Positions 16,951 to 25,195 of a stretch of 37,234 nucleotides of DNA are shown here, piece by piece. The DNA is from Bacteroidota bacterium. GTDB taxonomy: Bacteria > Bacteroidota > Bacteroidia > Bacteroidales > Prolixibacteraceae. How positions within the stretch are numbered: position 1 is the first letter of the stretch; every line of letters begins with the position of its first letter. The notes under the pieces were generated by a model, which did no database searches, was not told where the DNA came from, and saw only the letters and a program-made list of their open reading frames with translations. Position numbers and translations under genes: made by a program. The DNA is taken from assembly GCA_030698405.1 (NCBI GenBank), contig JAUYMU010000040.1:1-37234 (forward strand), in the 5' to 3' direction.

Positions 16951-17815
16951 AATTTAGAGTTTAGTGATCAGATCTTACGAAAGGTTATTTCTGATTTAAT
17001 TGCTGAAAAACCAGACATTGTTTTAGTTCCAGGCGATTTGACCAAAGATGGGGAACAAGTCAGCCATGAGACTTTGGCTACCATTCTAAAGCAATTGACT
17101 AATAAAGGCATAAAAGTATTTGTAATTCCCGGAAACCATGATATTAGGAATCCATATGCATTTTCATTTTCAGGGCTTGCCCCCGTCAACTCCATATTAC
17201 CTGAAGAATTTGCTTCAATCTATGGCAATTTTGGGTTTAATGGCTCCATCAGAGATGCAAATTCGCTGAGTTACATCAATAAAATAAGCGACAAATTATG
17301 GATCTTGGGAATTGATGCCTGTAAATATTTGGATAATACAACTGAACCTATCATCGGAGGAGCAATCAAACCTTTAACAATGAACTGGATAAAGGAAAAA
17401 ATGGGAGAAGCCCGTAATAAAAATGTGATGGTTTTAGCAATGATGCACCATGGAATAATGGAGCACTATCAGGGGCAAAACCTACTGGATCCGGGTTATG
17501 TGGTTGATGATTGGCAAAATAGCGCCACAGCATTAATGAATGCAGGAATTAAAGTTATGTTTACCGGCCACTATCATGCAAACGATATTACTGAATTTAC
17601 GGCAAATGGGAAAACCTTGCTGGATATCGAAACCGGTTCTCTCGTCTCATGGCCCAGTCCATACCGGTGATGAAAGCTTGAGTGCGGAAGAGATGGGAAA
17701 TATCGAAACATTTGCCAGTTACTCGCCTGATCTGGCAGTATTGAGAGGAGCTTTGTACAGTTTATGGACCGACTTGAACCCGAAGGACAATACTATCACT
17801 CTTAAAGTCAAATAA
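16951..17815 (+). pseudogene. Metallophosphoesterase pseudogene (truncated at the N-terminus, internal deletion with frameshift)
   Basis: The readable frame starts after a stop at 16948 with NLEFSDQILRKVISDLIAEK and then PDIVLVPGDLTKDGEQ. It carries the calcineurin-like motifs GD, GNHD (VIPGNHDIRN), MMHHG and GHYHAND, but the first motif (DxH) and the signal peptide are missing, so about 60-100 residues are lost. The frame stops at 17670 after SWPSPYR. From about 17650 another frame continues HTGDESLSAEEMGNIETFA and ends WTDLNPKDNTITLKVK at 17815, which is the C-terminal end of the same family. Intact relatives are longer (roughly 450 residues), so an internal segment is deleted as well. A TTG start at 17038 for the central part alone is unlikely to give an active enzyme. 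Confidence 0.8.
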
Positions 17816-17950
17816 AGTTAATCATAAACGTAACTCTTCAAAGCGGATACAATTTCAGGTTATAATGCAATGTCGTTTAGTTAAGAAATCTTCTGAAAGG
17901 CTTGATTTTATTGGTATTTTATAGAAAATAGTTCTTCGTTAGGGTCTTTA

Positions 17951-17981
17951 CTCACGGGGTGACTTGGAGTCACCCCGTGAG
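17951..17981. repeat. Perfect 14-bp inverted repeat (GC-rich hairpin)
   Basis: CTCACGGGGTGACT and its exact complement flank TGG. The sequence is far more GC-rich than its surroundings. A short direct repeat GTCGCAAT follows (about 17981-18000). It could be a REP-type element or a transcription end signal, although no T-tract follows. Confidence 0.6.
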
Positions 17982-18010
17982 TCGCAATGAAAGTCGCAAT
18001 AACCCAAAGC

Positions 18011-18044
18011 AAAAGGGAACCACCCTTTAGGATCATTCCCTTTT
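18011..18044. repeat. Terminator-like hairpin repeat, copy 1
   Basis: An outer stem AAAAGGGAA / TTCCCTTTT encloses a CC-TTTA-GG tip with C-A mismatches between. It is nearly identical to the copy at 18300-18334. It could end transcripts coming from purC or from the pseudogene. Confidence 0.6.
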
Positions 18045-18158
18045 CTTTAATAAGGTAATAAGGTTTAAATTCACATTTGCGAACCATTTCTACTAAGGTT
18101 GCTTTGACAAATAAGGTTTAAAAAAAATGAGTATTCCCGTACCAATAATAAAAAGAGC

Positions 18159-18299
18159 TTATTCCAGACAAAGTACAGTTCTAACTTTGGCAAGTTGAGA
18201 CGCAAATGACAAACAAGCTTTTATATCATTGGGTTCAAGTGCTGGATAGTCCTCAATTATTTCATTTTCACTCATACCAGAGGATAAATGACCTAAAAC
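18159..18299 (-). pseudogene. DUF433 antitoxin-like gene remnant
   Basis: Read on the minus strand, the sequence VLGHLSSGMSENEIIEDYPA followed by LEPNDIKACLSFASQ matches the C-terminal half of DUF433 proteins, whose hallmark is GMSxxEIxxDYPxLxxxDIxAxLxFA. These are usually antitoxins paired with a PIN-like DUF5615 toxin. The frame ends normally (VRTVLCLE, stop at 18159-18161). Upstream of the Val codon it runs straight into the repeat at 18300-18334, so the N-terminal half is gone. No toxin partner is recognisable downstream. Confidence 0.65.
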
Positions 18300-18334
18300 A
18301 AAAGGGAACCACCCTTTCGGATGATTCCCTTTTT
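18300..18334. terminator. Terminator-like hairpin repeat, copy 2 (end of ppdK transcript)
   Basis: The stem AAAAGGGAA / TTCCCTTTT, with inner CA/TG and CC/GG pairs and a TTTC tip, has T-tracts on both strands. It can therefore act as a terminator for ppdK on the minus strand, about 78 nt beyond its stop. Two inner positions differ from copy 1. It abuts the broken end of the DUF433 remnant. Confidence 0.65.
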
Positions 18335-18411
18335 ATGAATAAATGGATTTTAACACGAATGCATTACATTGAATAACAATTGTAAATTGTAAATATTAAA
18401 ATCGTAAATAA

Positions 18412-21135
18412 TTACTTACTGTGTCTGATATTCGCCTGAGCTGCAGCCAAACGTGCAATCGGCACGCGGTAAGGCGAACAGCTAACGTAGTTCATTCCCA
18501 ATTTGTCGCAGAATTCAACAGAACTTGGTTCGCCGCCATGTTCGCCGCAAATACCAATTTTCATGTCCGGTTTGGTCATTCTTCCACGGTTTACACCAAT
18601 TTCCATCAAAAGCCCAACACCGTTTTGATCCAGCACCTGGAACGGATCTTGTTTCAGGATACCACGGTTAAGGTAATCTGGCAGGAATTTGCCGGCATCG
18701 TCGCGCGAGTAACCCAAAGTCATTTGGGTTAAATCGTTGGTTCCGAATGAGAAGAAATCGGCTTCGGCGGCAATGTGGTCGGCTGTTAAGGCAGCACGTG
18801 GAATTTCGATCATGGTACCTACCTGGTAGTCGATACGGTCGCCCACTTCAGCAAATACCTTTTCGGCAACACTGCGGATGATCTCAGTCTGGTTTTTTAA
18901 CTCGGCAACTGTACCAACCAACGGAACCATGATTTCAGGACGTGCGTCAATACCTTTTGCTTTCAGGTTCATGGCAGCTTCGATGATCGCGCGGGCCTGC
19001 ATGGCTGTAATTTCAGGATAAGTAATGCCCAAACGGCAGCCACGGTGACCCAACATTGGGTTAAACTCGTGCAGCGATTCCACTTTTTGTTTTACCTGTT
19101 CAACCGAAATACCCATTTCTTTGGCCATAACAAGCTGGTTGGCTTCTTCGTGAGGAACAAATTCGTGCAATGGCGGATCGAGCAAACGAATGGTCACACC
19201 GTAACCGGCCATCGCTTCAAAAATACCTTCGAAGTCGCTACGCTGCATAGGCAACAGTTTTTCGAGCGCTTTTTCGCGTCCGGCAACATCGTCGGCCAAA
19301 ATCATTTCGCGCATTGCTTTGATGCGGTCGCCTTCGAAGAACATGTGTTCTGTACGGGTCAGACCGATTCCCTGAGCTCCGAAATTGCGGGCAATCTGTG
19401 CATCTTTTGGTGTATCTGCATTGGTACGAATCGACATCCGTTTGTATTTATCGGCAATTTCCATCAATTCGCCAAAGTATCCGCTCAATTCAGGATCGAT
19501 GGTAGCAATTTTGCCTTCATAAACTTCGCCGGATGTCCCGTTCAGCGAGATGAAATCACCCTCCTGAAATATTTTTCCGCCCACAGTCATCGTGCGTAAC
19601 TTGTAATCAATCTGAAGAGCACCTGCACCCGAAACGCAGCATTTACCCATTCCACGAGCCACGACAGCAGCGTGCGAAGTCATACCGCCACGGGCGGTTA
19701 AAATACCTTTGGCAACGTTCATTCCGCGAAGGTCTTCAGGAGAAGTTTCAATACGCACCAGAACTACGTTTTTGCCTTGTGCCACCCATTCTTCGGCCTC
19801 GTCGGCAAAGAAAACAATCTGGCCGGTTGCTGCACCCGGAGAGGCAGGTAAACCTTTTGCCAAAACTTTGGCCGCTTTAATCGCTTTTTTATCGAAAACA
19901 GGGTGTAAAAGTTCGTCTAATTTTATGGGTTCAACGCGGAGCAAGGCAGTTTTTTCGTCGAGTAAACCTTCTTTCAGCATGTCGATGGCAATTTGCACCA
20001 TTGCAGCGCCGGTACGTTTTCCGTTGCGGGTTTGCAGCATCCACATTTTACCTTCCTGAATGGTGAACTCCATATCCTGCATGTCCCTGAAGTAAGTATC
20101 AAGTTTTTTCTGAATGGTGAACAATTCATGGTACATCTGCGGCATTGCTTCTTCGAGCGAAGGATAATTGGCGGCACGATCTTCTTCAGTAACACCGGCC
20201 AATACAGCCCAGCGTTTTGAACCTTCCAGGGTAATTTGCTGCGGGGTACGAATACCGGCTACAACATCTTCGCCCTGTGCATTGATCAGGTATTCACCGT
20301 TGAAAATATTTTCTCCGGTTCCGGCATCACGGCTAAAGCAAACGCCTGTTCCTGATGAAAGTCCCATATTACCGAATACCATTGCCTGCACATTAACGGC
20401 TGTTCCCCATTCTTCAGGAATCTGATTTAGCTGGCGGTAATAAATGGCGCGGTCGTTCATCCAGCTGTTGAATACGGCGCTAACTGCGCCCCAAAGCTGT
20501 TCGTATGAATCTTCAGGAAAATCGTGACCTGTTTTAATTTTAACCGCTGCCTTGAATTTTGTTACCAATTCTTTCAGTGCATCAACGGAAAGTTCGTTGT
20601 CGTTGATAACACCTTCTGCATGTTTTACTTCTTCCAGAATTTCTTCAAACGGGTCGATGTCGGTTTTTGATGTTGGTTTTAAGTCGAGAACAACATCTCC
20701 GTACATTTGGATAAAACGGCGGTAGCTATCCCAAACAAAACGTGGGTTTCCGGTTTTTTTTGCCATTCCTTCCACAACGGTCTCGTTCAATCCGAGGTTC
20801 AGGATGGTATCCATCATACCAGGCATTGAAGCGCGTGCACCTGAACGTACCGAAACCAATAGCGGATTTGAAGCATCACCGAATTTTCCGCCGGTTTGAC
20901 TTTCCACCTGAGCGATGGCTGCTTCAACTTCATCCTTAAGGAGTTCTATCACTTTTTCACGACCCAGTTTATTGTAAATGGCACATACTTCAGTAGTGAT
21001 GGTAAATCCAGGAGGAACTGGAACGCCGATAAGGTTCATTTCGGCAAGGTTTGCACCTTTACCACCAAGCAGGTTTTTCATGTCAGCTTTACCTTCAGCT
21101 GCACCATTTCCAAACGTGTAAACGTACTTTGTCAT
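18412..21135 (-). CDS. ppdK: Pyruvate, phosphate dikinase
   Basis: The enzyme interconverts pyruvate, ATP and phosphate with PEP, AMP and PPi in the cytoplasm. The 907-residue product has the N-terminal nucleotide-binding domain ([28 protein letters not shown], then [22 protein letters not shown]). The central phosphohistidine domain reads [20 protein letters not shown] with the catalytic His at residue 488. The C-terminal TIM-barrel domain has [17 protein letters not shown] and [12 protein letters not shown] with the catalytic Cys. The length is that of the Bacteroidota/protist form, slightly longer than the 874-residue clostridial enzyme. The gene stands alone, with the repeat hairpin at 18300 as probable terminator. 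Confidence 0.97.
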   Translation of the reverse strand: MTKYVYTFGNGAAEGKADMKNLLGGKGANLAEMNLIGVPVPPGFTITTEVCAIYNKLGREKVIELLKDEVEAAIAQVESQTGGKFGDASNPLLVSVRSGARASMPGMMDTILNLGLNETVVEGMAKKTGNPRFVWDSYRRFIQMYGDVVLDLKPTSKTDIDPFEEILEEVKHAEGVINDNELSVDALKELVTKFKAAVKIKTGHDFPEDSYEQLWGAVSAVFNSWMNDRAIYYRQLNQIPEEWGTAVNVQAMVFGNMGLSSGTGVCFSRDAGTGENIFNGEYLINAQGEDVVAGIRTPQQITLEGSKRWAVLAGVTEEDRAANYPSLEEAMPQMYHELFTIQKKLDTYFRDMQDMEFTIQEGKMWMLQTRNGKRTGAAMVQIAIDMLKEGLLDEKTALLRVEPIKLDELLHPVFDKKAIKAAKVLAKGLPASPGAATGQIVFFADEAEEWVAQGKNVVLVRIETSPEDLRGMNVAKGILTARGGMTSHAAVVARGMGKCCVSGAGALQIDYKLRTMTVGGKIFQEGDFISLNGTSGEVYEGKIATIDPELSGYFGELMEIADKYKRMSIRTNADTPKDAQIARNFGAQGIGLTRTEHMFFEGDRIKAMREMILADDVAGREKALEKLLPMQRSDFEGIFEAMAGYGVTIRLLDPPLHEFVPHEEANQLVMAKEMGISVEQVKQKVESLHEFNPMLGHRGCRLGITYPEITAMQARAIIEAAMNLKAKGIDARPEIMVPLVGTVAELKNQTEIIRSVAEKVFAEVGDRIDYQVGTMIEIPRAALTADHIAAEADFFSFGTNDLTQMTLGYSRDDAGKFLPDYLNRGILKQDPFQVLDQNGVGLLMEIGVNRGRMTKPDMKIGICGEHGGEPSSVEFCDKLGMNYVSCSPYRVPIARLAAAQANIRHSK

Positions 21136-21362
21136 AGATTTAAAATTTATAAATTATTGATATTAAATTTGATAGTTGTAATTGAATGAAAAATAGACAG
21201 TTCTGCTTGTTGAAACTTTTTTAGTCATTTATTTTTTTATTTTGTTGAACCTCCCACGCAAACGAATAAGTTTTTAAATTGTTTTGCATCGCAGACGATT
21301 GCAAATATATACATTCATTGATTGAAGCAAAAATACTTAACAAACTTTAATTCATTAAAATC

Positions 21363-21417
21363 TTAACAATCCTTAACGATCGTTCATAGAAGTTAACTGA
21401 TTGCCACACTATATTTG
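21363..21417 (+). promoter_or_regulatory. Promoter of small RNA 1 with four 10-bp-phased direct repeats
   Basis: TTAAC at 21363, TTAAC at 21373, TTCAT at 21383 and TTAAC at 21393 are spaced exactly 10 bp. A 12-bp spacer follows, then the exact -7 element TATATTTG at 21410-21417. The last repeat takes the place of the -33 element, which is how OmpR/PhoB-type activators work. The layout is identical, base for base in spacing, to that at 21555-21609. Confidence 0.7.
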
Positions 21418-21420
21418 TAT

Positions 21421-21513
21421 CGTAGTTAAAGATAAGCAATAGAGCATTAGTTTTTTTCATAGAAATAGGTTTGGTTAGGTAAGAAAAGGATGGTTGGGGC
21501 CATCCTTTTTTTT
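21421..21513 (+). ncRNA. Small RNA candidate 1 (about 93 nt)
   Basis: Transcription is predicted from about 21421, just after TATATTTG. It would end at the intrinsic terminator GGATGG-TTGGGG-CCATCC followed by eight T (21488-21513). No ATG-initiated frame of note lies inside. The body shares with candidate 2 the blocks GCAATAG, a T-run leading into TTTCATAGAAA, and a GTTTGGTT...GTAAGAAAAGG segment directly before the terminator stem. The flanking genes are both on the opposite strand, so this is not the leader of either. I cannot match it to a named RNA family. Confidence 0.65.
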
Positions 21514-21554
21514 GTGCTTTTTTTTACTGAATTTCAATTTTAAAAAAGTTAGAA

Positions 21555-21609
21555 TTAAGAATATTTAACGTTGGTTCAGATGCGTTAACTTTATTCAGTA
21601 CTATCTTTG
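21555..21609 (+). promoter_or_regulatory. Promoter of small RNA 2 with four 10-bp-phased direct repeats
   Basis: TTAAG at 21555, TTAAC at 21565, TTCAG at 21575 and TTAAC at 21585 are phased every 10 bp. After a 12-bp spacer comes TATCTTTG at 21602-21609. The third repeat is degenerate (TTCA) in both promoters. Total length from first repeat to the end of the -7 element is 55 bp in both. Confidence 0.7.
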
Positions 21610-21612
21610 ACT

Positions 21613-21702
21613 CATGCAATAGGAGTAAGGGTTACATTTTTTTTTCATAGAAAAAGTTTGGTTTTGTAAGAAAAGGGGTGAAGAGATTCATCCCTTTTTT
21701 TT
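21613..21702 (+). ncRNA. Small RNA candidate 2 (about 90 nt)
   Basis: Predicted from just after TATCTTTG to the T-tract of an intrinsic terminator with stem GGGGTG / CATCCC (21675-21694) and eight T. It is a paralogue of candidate 1: the T-run, CATAGAAA, GTTTGGTTTTGTAAGAAAAGG order is kept, while the terminator loop and the 5' end differ. A local stem TTTTTC-ATA-GAAAAA is possible in the middle. It ends 16 nt before the permease gene that converges on it. Confidence 0.65.
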
Positions 21703-21718
21703 CATTTCATAAGCGTGT

Positions 21719-23233
21719 CTATTGCCGTAGTTTACTTTTCCTGATTCCGTAAGCGAAATATATTGCGATCCCCAAAGCCATCCAAACAATTAACCGCAAC
21801 CATGTATCCAAGGGCAGTGAAAGCATTTGCAGAACACAAATTCCTGCGCCCAAAAGCGGTACAAACGGCGAAAATGGAGTTTTGAAAGTTCTTTTAATAT
21901 CGGGTCGTTTTACTCTGAGAATAACAATACCAACACATACAATTGCAAATGCAAGCAATGTTCCGATTGAAACCAGTTCGCCAAGAATATTGATTGGAAG
22001 AACTCCGGCCAAAACAAATGCAACTGAACCGGTAATGATCGTGCTTGCAAAAGGTGTTTTAAAGCGGGGATGAACCTTCGAGAAAATAGGTGGCAACAAT
22101 CCGTCTTTCGACATTGCAAAGAAAATACGGGGCTGTCCCATCAATAAAACCAGTATAACTGAACTTAAACCTGCAATTGCGGCTATTTTAATTATTGGCC
22201 GTAACCAGAACAAGCCTTTGCCCATTGCATCAACTCCCACGGCTATAGGGTCTGACACATTCAGAAATGAGTAACTTACAATGCCTGTCAATACGATGGC
22301 CATCAGTATGTACAAAACTGTTGAAATACCCAGAGATCCCAGAATACCGATTGGCAAATCTCGTTGCGGATTTTTTGATTCCTGTGCAGCCGTCGAAACT
22401 GCATCAAAACCGATGTAGGCAAAGAAAATAACTGCTGCCCCTCTGAAAATGCCGCTCCAACCGTAATGTCCCCATTCGCCTGTGTTTTCAGGAATGAAAG
22501 GGTGCCAGTTGGCTTTGGTCACGAAAAACGCGCCAATGGCAATGAACAGGAGAATGATAGACACTTTAATGATGACCATCAGGTTGTTGAACCTGGTCGA
22601 TTCGCGGATCCCGACAAGCAGCAAAATGGTGACTGCGGCTACGATGAACATGGCTGGCAAATTTAAAATGGCCGATAGATGTGGAAGGTTTTCGGTGAAA
22701 ATTCCTGAATCCGCAAGATTTTTTGTCAGTTCAGGAGTCAGGGTTTTCCAGCCAATCTGCGGAATATCGACCAAAACTGTTCCAAATGCTGCTGTAAACT
22801 GAGCAGGAATAAAGATGCCGAAATCTTTCAGAAAGCTTACCACATAACCCGACCATCCGACAGCAACGGTGGAGGCTGCAAACAGGTATTCCAGAATTAA
22901 GTCCCAGCCAATAATCCAGGCAATAAATTCGCCCATGGTTGCATAAGCGTAGGTATATGCACTTCCTGAAATTGGGATCATCGAAGCGAACTCTGCATAG
23001 CACAAACCTGCCAGAAGGCATGCAAATCCTGAAATAAGAAACGAAATGACGATTGCCGGACCTGCATACTGCGCTGCCGCCTGACCGGTAAGAACAAATA
23101 TTCCGGCGCCAATAACTGCCCCAACGCCAAGCGTGGTCAGGTTGGTGGCGCTTAACGTCCTTCTTAATCCCTGGTCAGATTTTGACTCGCTAAGTAGTTG
23201 TGAAATTGGTTTTGTGGCAAATAATTTCGACAT
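21719..23233 (-). CDS. Amino-acid permease, APC superfamily (cationic amino-acid transporter-like)
   Basis: The product has 504 residues from the ATG at 23233. The longer frame to 23284 would start upstream of the predicted promoter. It begins with a cytoplasmic stretch ending SDQGLRRTLSATNLTTLGVG, then the APC signature GAVIGAGIFVLTGQAAAQYAGPA, FLISGFACLLAGLCYAEFAS and PISGSAYTYAYATMGEFIAW. About twelve membrane segments follow, including VIFFAYIGFDAVSTAAQESK NP, a hallmark of the CAT/YfnA branch. It is expected to import amino acids across the inner membrane; the substrate is not certain. A well-formed promoter and a 13-bp inverted repeat lie directly before the start. Confidence 0.9.
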   Translation of the reverse strand: MSKLFATKPISQLLSESKSDQGLRRTLSATNLTTLGVGAVIGAGIFVLTGQAAAQYAGPAIVISFLISGFACLLAGLCYAEFASMIPISGSAYTYAYATMGEFIAWIIGWDLILEYLFAASTVAVGWSGYVVSFLKDFGIFIPAQFTAAFGTVLVDIPQIGWKTLTPELTKNLADSGIFTENLPHLSAILNLPAMFIVAAVTILLLVGIRESTRFNNLMVIIKVSIILLFIAIGAFFVTKANWHPFIPENTGEWGHYGWSGIFRGAAVIFFAYIGFDAVSTAAQESKNPQRDLPIGILGSLGISTVLYILMAIVLTGIVSYSFLNVSDPIAVGVDAMGKGLFWLRPIIKIAAIAGLSSVILVLLMGQPRIFFAMSKDGLLPPIFSKVHPRFKTPFASTIITGSVAFVLAGVLPINILGELVSIGTLLAFAIVCVGIVILRVKRPDIKRTFKTPFSPFVPLLGAGICVLQMLSLPLDTWLRLIVWMALGIAIYFAYGIRKSKLRQ

Positions 23234-23269
23234 AAAAACTATTTTTAAGGAGTTCCAAAAATAGTTTTT
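23234..23269. repeat. 13-bp perfect inverted repeat over the permease -7 element
   Basis: The arms AAAAACTATTTTT and AAAAATAGTTTTT are separated by 10 nt (23247-23256). The distal arm covers the -7 element and the proximal arm touches the start codon. The predicted transcript starts inside it, so it is more likely a DNA operator than an RNA hairpin. Confidence 0.5.
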
Positions 23270-23285
23270 TTGACGAATAAACAAA
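23256..23285 (-). promoter_or_regulatory. Bacteroidota promoter of the permease gene
   Basis: On the minus strand it has -33 TTTG (23285-23282), an 18-bp spacer and -7 TATTTTTG (23263-23256). Both elements are exact, and the predicted leader is about 19 nt. Confidence 0.65.
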
Positions 23286-23341
23286 TATTCAATCGCAATT
23301 GTCTATTCTGCTCCGCTTAATACAATTGAAAGGATAATTTT

Positions 23342-23797
23342 TCAGAAACGATCCGTCAGTAATTCGCAAACTTTGGCCAGAAACTCGCTGTCGTCAGGAG
23401 TAAAAGGGGCGGAAGAGTGGCTGTCGATATCCAGTTCGGCCACAAACTTTCCGTCTTTCAAAACGGGAACAACAATTTCCGATTGAACATCGAGGCCGCA
23501 AGAAATGTAATTTTCAACCTCCGTCACATCCTGAACCACCATTGTCCGGCCACTTTCGGCTACCTGTCCGCAAATGCCCTTTCCAACTGCGATATGTGTG
23601 TGCTGGGTTGGTTTTCCCACATACGGTCCTAAAACAAGTTCGTTCTTTTCCTGATCAAGAATATAGAAACCCACCCAATCGTAATGGTAAACTTCCTGTT
23701 TTAGCAGTTCGCAGATTCGGAGCAGTAAATCTTCAGGATTGATTTTAACCAATGTCGCTATTTTCTGAAATACTTCTGTGAAATTTGTTGATGTCAT
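23342..23797 (-). CDS. GAF-domain protein, free methionine-R-sulfoxide reductase-like
   Basis: The 151-residue protein is a single GAF domain of the fRMsr (YebR/MsrC) type, which reduces free L-methionine-(R)-sulfoxide. It has WVGFYILDQEKNELVLGPYV, GKGICGQVAESGRTMVVQDV, YISCGLDVQSEIVVPV and AELDIDSHSSAPFT. The reactive cysteines expected in GxCG and xxACD are present as Cys76 and Cys100. The position equivalent to Cys84 of E. coli fRMsr is His66, so one recycling cysteine is missing. The gene follows pyrI by 7 nt and is probably transcribed with pyrBI. Confidence 0.85.
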   Translation of the reverse strand: MTSTNFTEVFQKIATLVKINPEDLLLRICELLKQEVYHYDWVGFYILDQEKNELVLGPYVGKPTQHTHIAVGKGICGQVAESGRTMVVQDVTEVENYISCGLDVQSEIVVPVLKDGKFVAELDIDSHSSAPFTPDDSEFLAKVCELLTDRF

Positions 23798-23804
23798 TCT
23801 TCTG

Positions 23805-24275
23805 TTATTTTATCACCATTTGGTGTTCGTGTGTAATTTTCTCGCAGTATTTGCACTTCAGGTCGAGTGGTTTTTTCGAGATTACATTGAAATAGGTGGT
23901 AATTTCTTCGTTGTTGGTAATGCACTTCGGATTAAAACATTTCACGATCCCAATTACTTTGTCAGGAACTTCTACTACCCGCTTCTCAACTACTTCGTAG
24001 TCGCGGATAATGTTTAGCTTGGCATTTCTGGCAATCAGCGAAATTTTGTTGATTTCGTCGTCTTCAAAAAACACGTCCGAAACTTTGATAATGGCTTTGC
24101 TGCCCATTTTTTCGCTTTCGAAATTGAACCCAAATGTAATTTGCGATTTTACTTTTTGCAGCCCAAGGATAGAGATTACCTTAAACAGGTTTTCTGAAGG
24201 AATGTGATCGATTACTGTGCCATTGTTGATTGCACTAACTTTCAGTTTGAGTTTCTTTTTAAAACTGTCAGGCAT
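23805..24275 (-). CDS. pyrI: Aspartate carbamoyltransferase regulatory subunit
   Basis: PyrI binds ATP/CTP and gives allosteric control to the PyrB catalytic trimers. The 156-residue product has the nucleotide-binding N-terminal domain (LKVSAINNGTVIDHIPSEN) and a C-terminal zinc domain with the expected four cysteines: Cys113, Cys118, Cys141 and Cys144 (CFNPKC and CKYC). It lies 8 nt after pyrB. Confidence 0.95.
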   Translation of the reverse strand: MPDSFKKKLKLKVSAINNGTVIDHIPSENLFKVISILGLQKVKSQITFGFNFESEKMGSKAIIKVSDVFFEDDEINKISLIARNAKLNIIRDYEVVEKRVVEVPDKVIGIVKCFNPKCITNNEEITTYFNVISKKPLDLKCKYCEKITHEHQMVIK

Positions 24276-24283
24276 AGTTGTAT

Positions 24284-25195
24284 TTATTTAAGGTTGAGAA
24301 TGTGTGAAATAATTGCCTGACGGGTATAAACACCGTTTTTGGCCTGTGTGAAATAGTATGCTTTTTCGTTTTTATCAACATCGGGATGAATTTCGTTGAT
24401 TCTTGGAAGGGGGTGAAGTATGCGCATGTTGGATTTTGTATCTTTCAACATGTTGTTTTTCAGGATATACACATTTTTTACTTTTTCGTATTCAATCGGA
24501 TCCATAAACCGTTCCTTCTGAACCCGGGTCATGTAAATAATGTCCGCATGGTTGATGTTGTCGTTGATTTCGGTATGCTCGAAAAACCGTATTCCCTTTT
24601 CTTTCAGAAATAACTTGTATTCTTCGGGCATTGCCAGTTCTTCAGGAGCAATAAAATTGAAAATCGGCTTTTCGAATTCCGACAGCGCCATAAGCAATGA
24701 ATGAACGGTGCGTCCGTATTTCAGGTCGCCGATCATGAAAATATTAATATTGTCGAGCGTTCCCTGTGTTTTCAGGATTGAATACATGTCGAGCAGGGTT
24801 TGGGTAGGATGCTGGTTGGCTCCGTCGCCGGCGTTGATAACCGGAACATCCGCCACCTCGGCCGCATACCTTGCACTGCCTTCCAAATGATGGCGCATCA
24901 CAATCAGATCGACGTAATTGCTTACCATTCGGATCGTATCGTGCAATGTTTCACCTTTCGAAACACTGGACGAACCGGCATCAGAAAATCCGATAATGCG
25001 GCCTCCCAGCCGGTTGATAGCGGTTTCGAAACTCAAACGGGTTCGGGTAGAAGGTTCAAAAAACAAAGAAGCGACCACCTTGCCTTCAAGTAGTCTCTGG
25101 TTTGGATTTTTTTCAAAATCGGCTGCGAGTTCCAAAATGCGCAGATAATCTTCTTTTGAATAATCAGTAATCGAAATTAAGTCTTTCTTCTTCAT
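24284..25195 (-). CDS. pyrB: Aspartate carbamoyltransferase catalytic subunit
   Basis: PyrB makes N-carbamoyl-aspartate from carbamoyl phosphate and aspartate, the first committed step of pyrimidine synthesis. The 303-residue product shows the carbamoyl-phosphate loop [13 protein letters not shown] (STRTR at 49-53), [16 protein letters not shown], and the aspartate-side HPLPRINEI near the C-terminus. It is followed by pyrI and preceded by a leader with an intrinsic terminator 33 nt before the ATG, so expression is probably controlled by attenuation. Confidence 0.97.
   Translation of the reverse strand: MKKKDLISITDYSKEDYLRILELAADFEKNPNQRLLEGKVVASLFFEPSTRTRLSFETAINRLGGRIIGFSDAGSSSVSKGETLHDTIRMVSNYVDLIVMRHHLEGSARYAAEVADVPVINAGDGANQHPTQTLLDMYSILKTQGTLDNINIFMIGDLKYGRTVHSLLMALSEFEKPIFNFIAPEELAMPEEYKLFLKEKGIRFFEHTEINDNINHADIIYMTRVQKERFMDPIEYEKVKNVYILKNNMLKDTKSNMRILHPLPRINEIHPDVDKNEKAYYFTQAKNGVYTRQAIISHILNLK

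Larger units (their letters stand above)
17816..18411. other. Decayed intergenic region with hairpins and gene remnants
   Basis: This 596-nt stretch contains a perfect 14-bp hairpin, two copies of a terminator-like repeat and a DUF433 remnant, each listed separately. The remaining AT-rich sequence shows no recognisable gene. A 59-codon minus-strand frame crosses the hairpins, but I do not believe it is a gene. Confidence 0.6.
21136..21718. other. 583-nt intergenic region holding two tandem small-RNA-like units
   Basis: No protein gene is visible. The part nearest ppdK (21136-21350) is AT-rich and should hold the ppdK promoter; only a one-mismatch -7 element was found. The rest contains two paired promoter-plus-transcript units on the plus strand, described separately. 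Confidence 0.7.

Noticed and set aside
17934-18110. 59-codon minus-strand frame crossing the hairpin and repeat copy 1
   Set aside because: It depends on translating two structured repeats and resembles no family, so I treat it as chance.
18044-18158. DUF5615/PIN toxin partner after the DUF433 remnant
   Set aside because: No frame in the following 115 nt of the minus strand shows the toxin N-terminus or its acidic residues.
19045-19599. 184-residue frame opposite ppdK
   Set aside because: It is rich in His and Phe, antisense to a certain gene, and has no recognisable domain.
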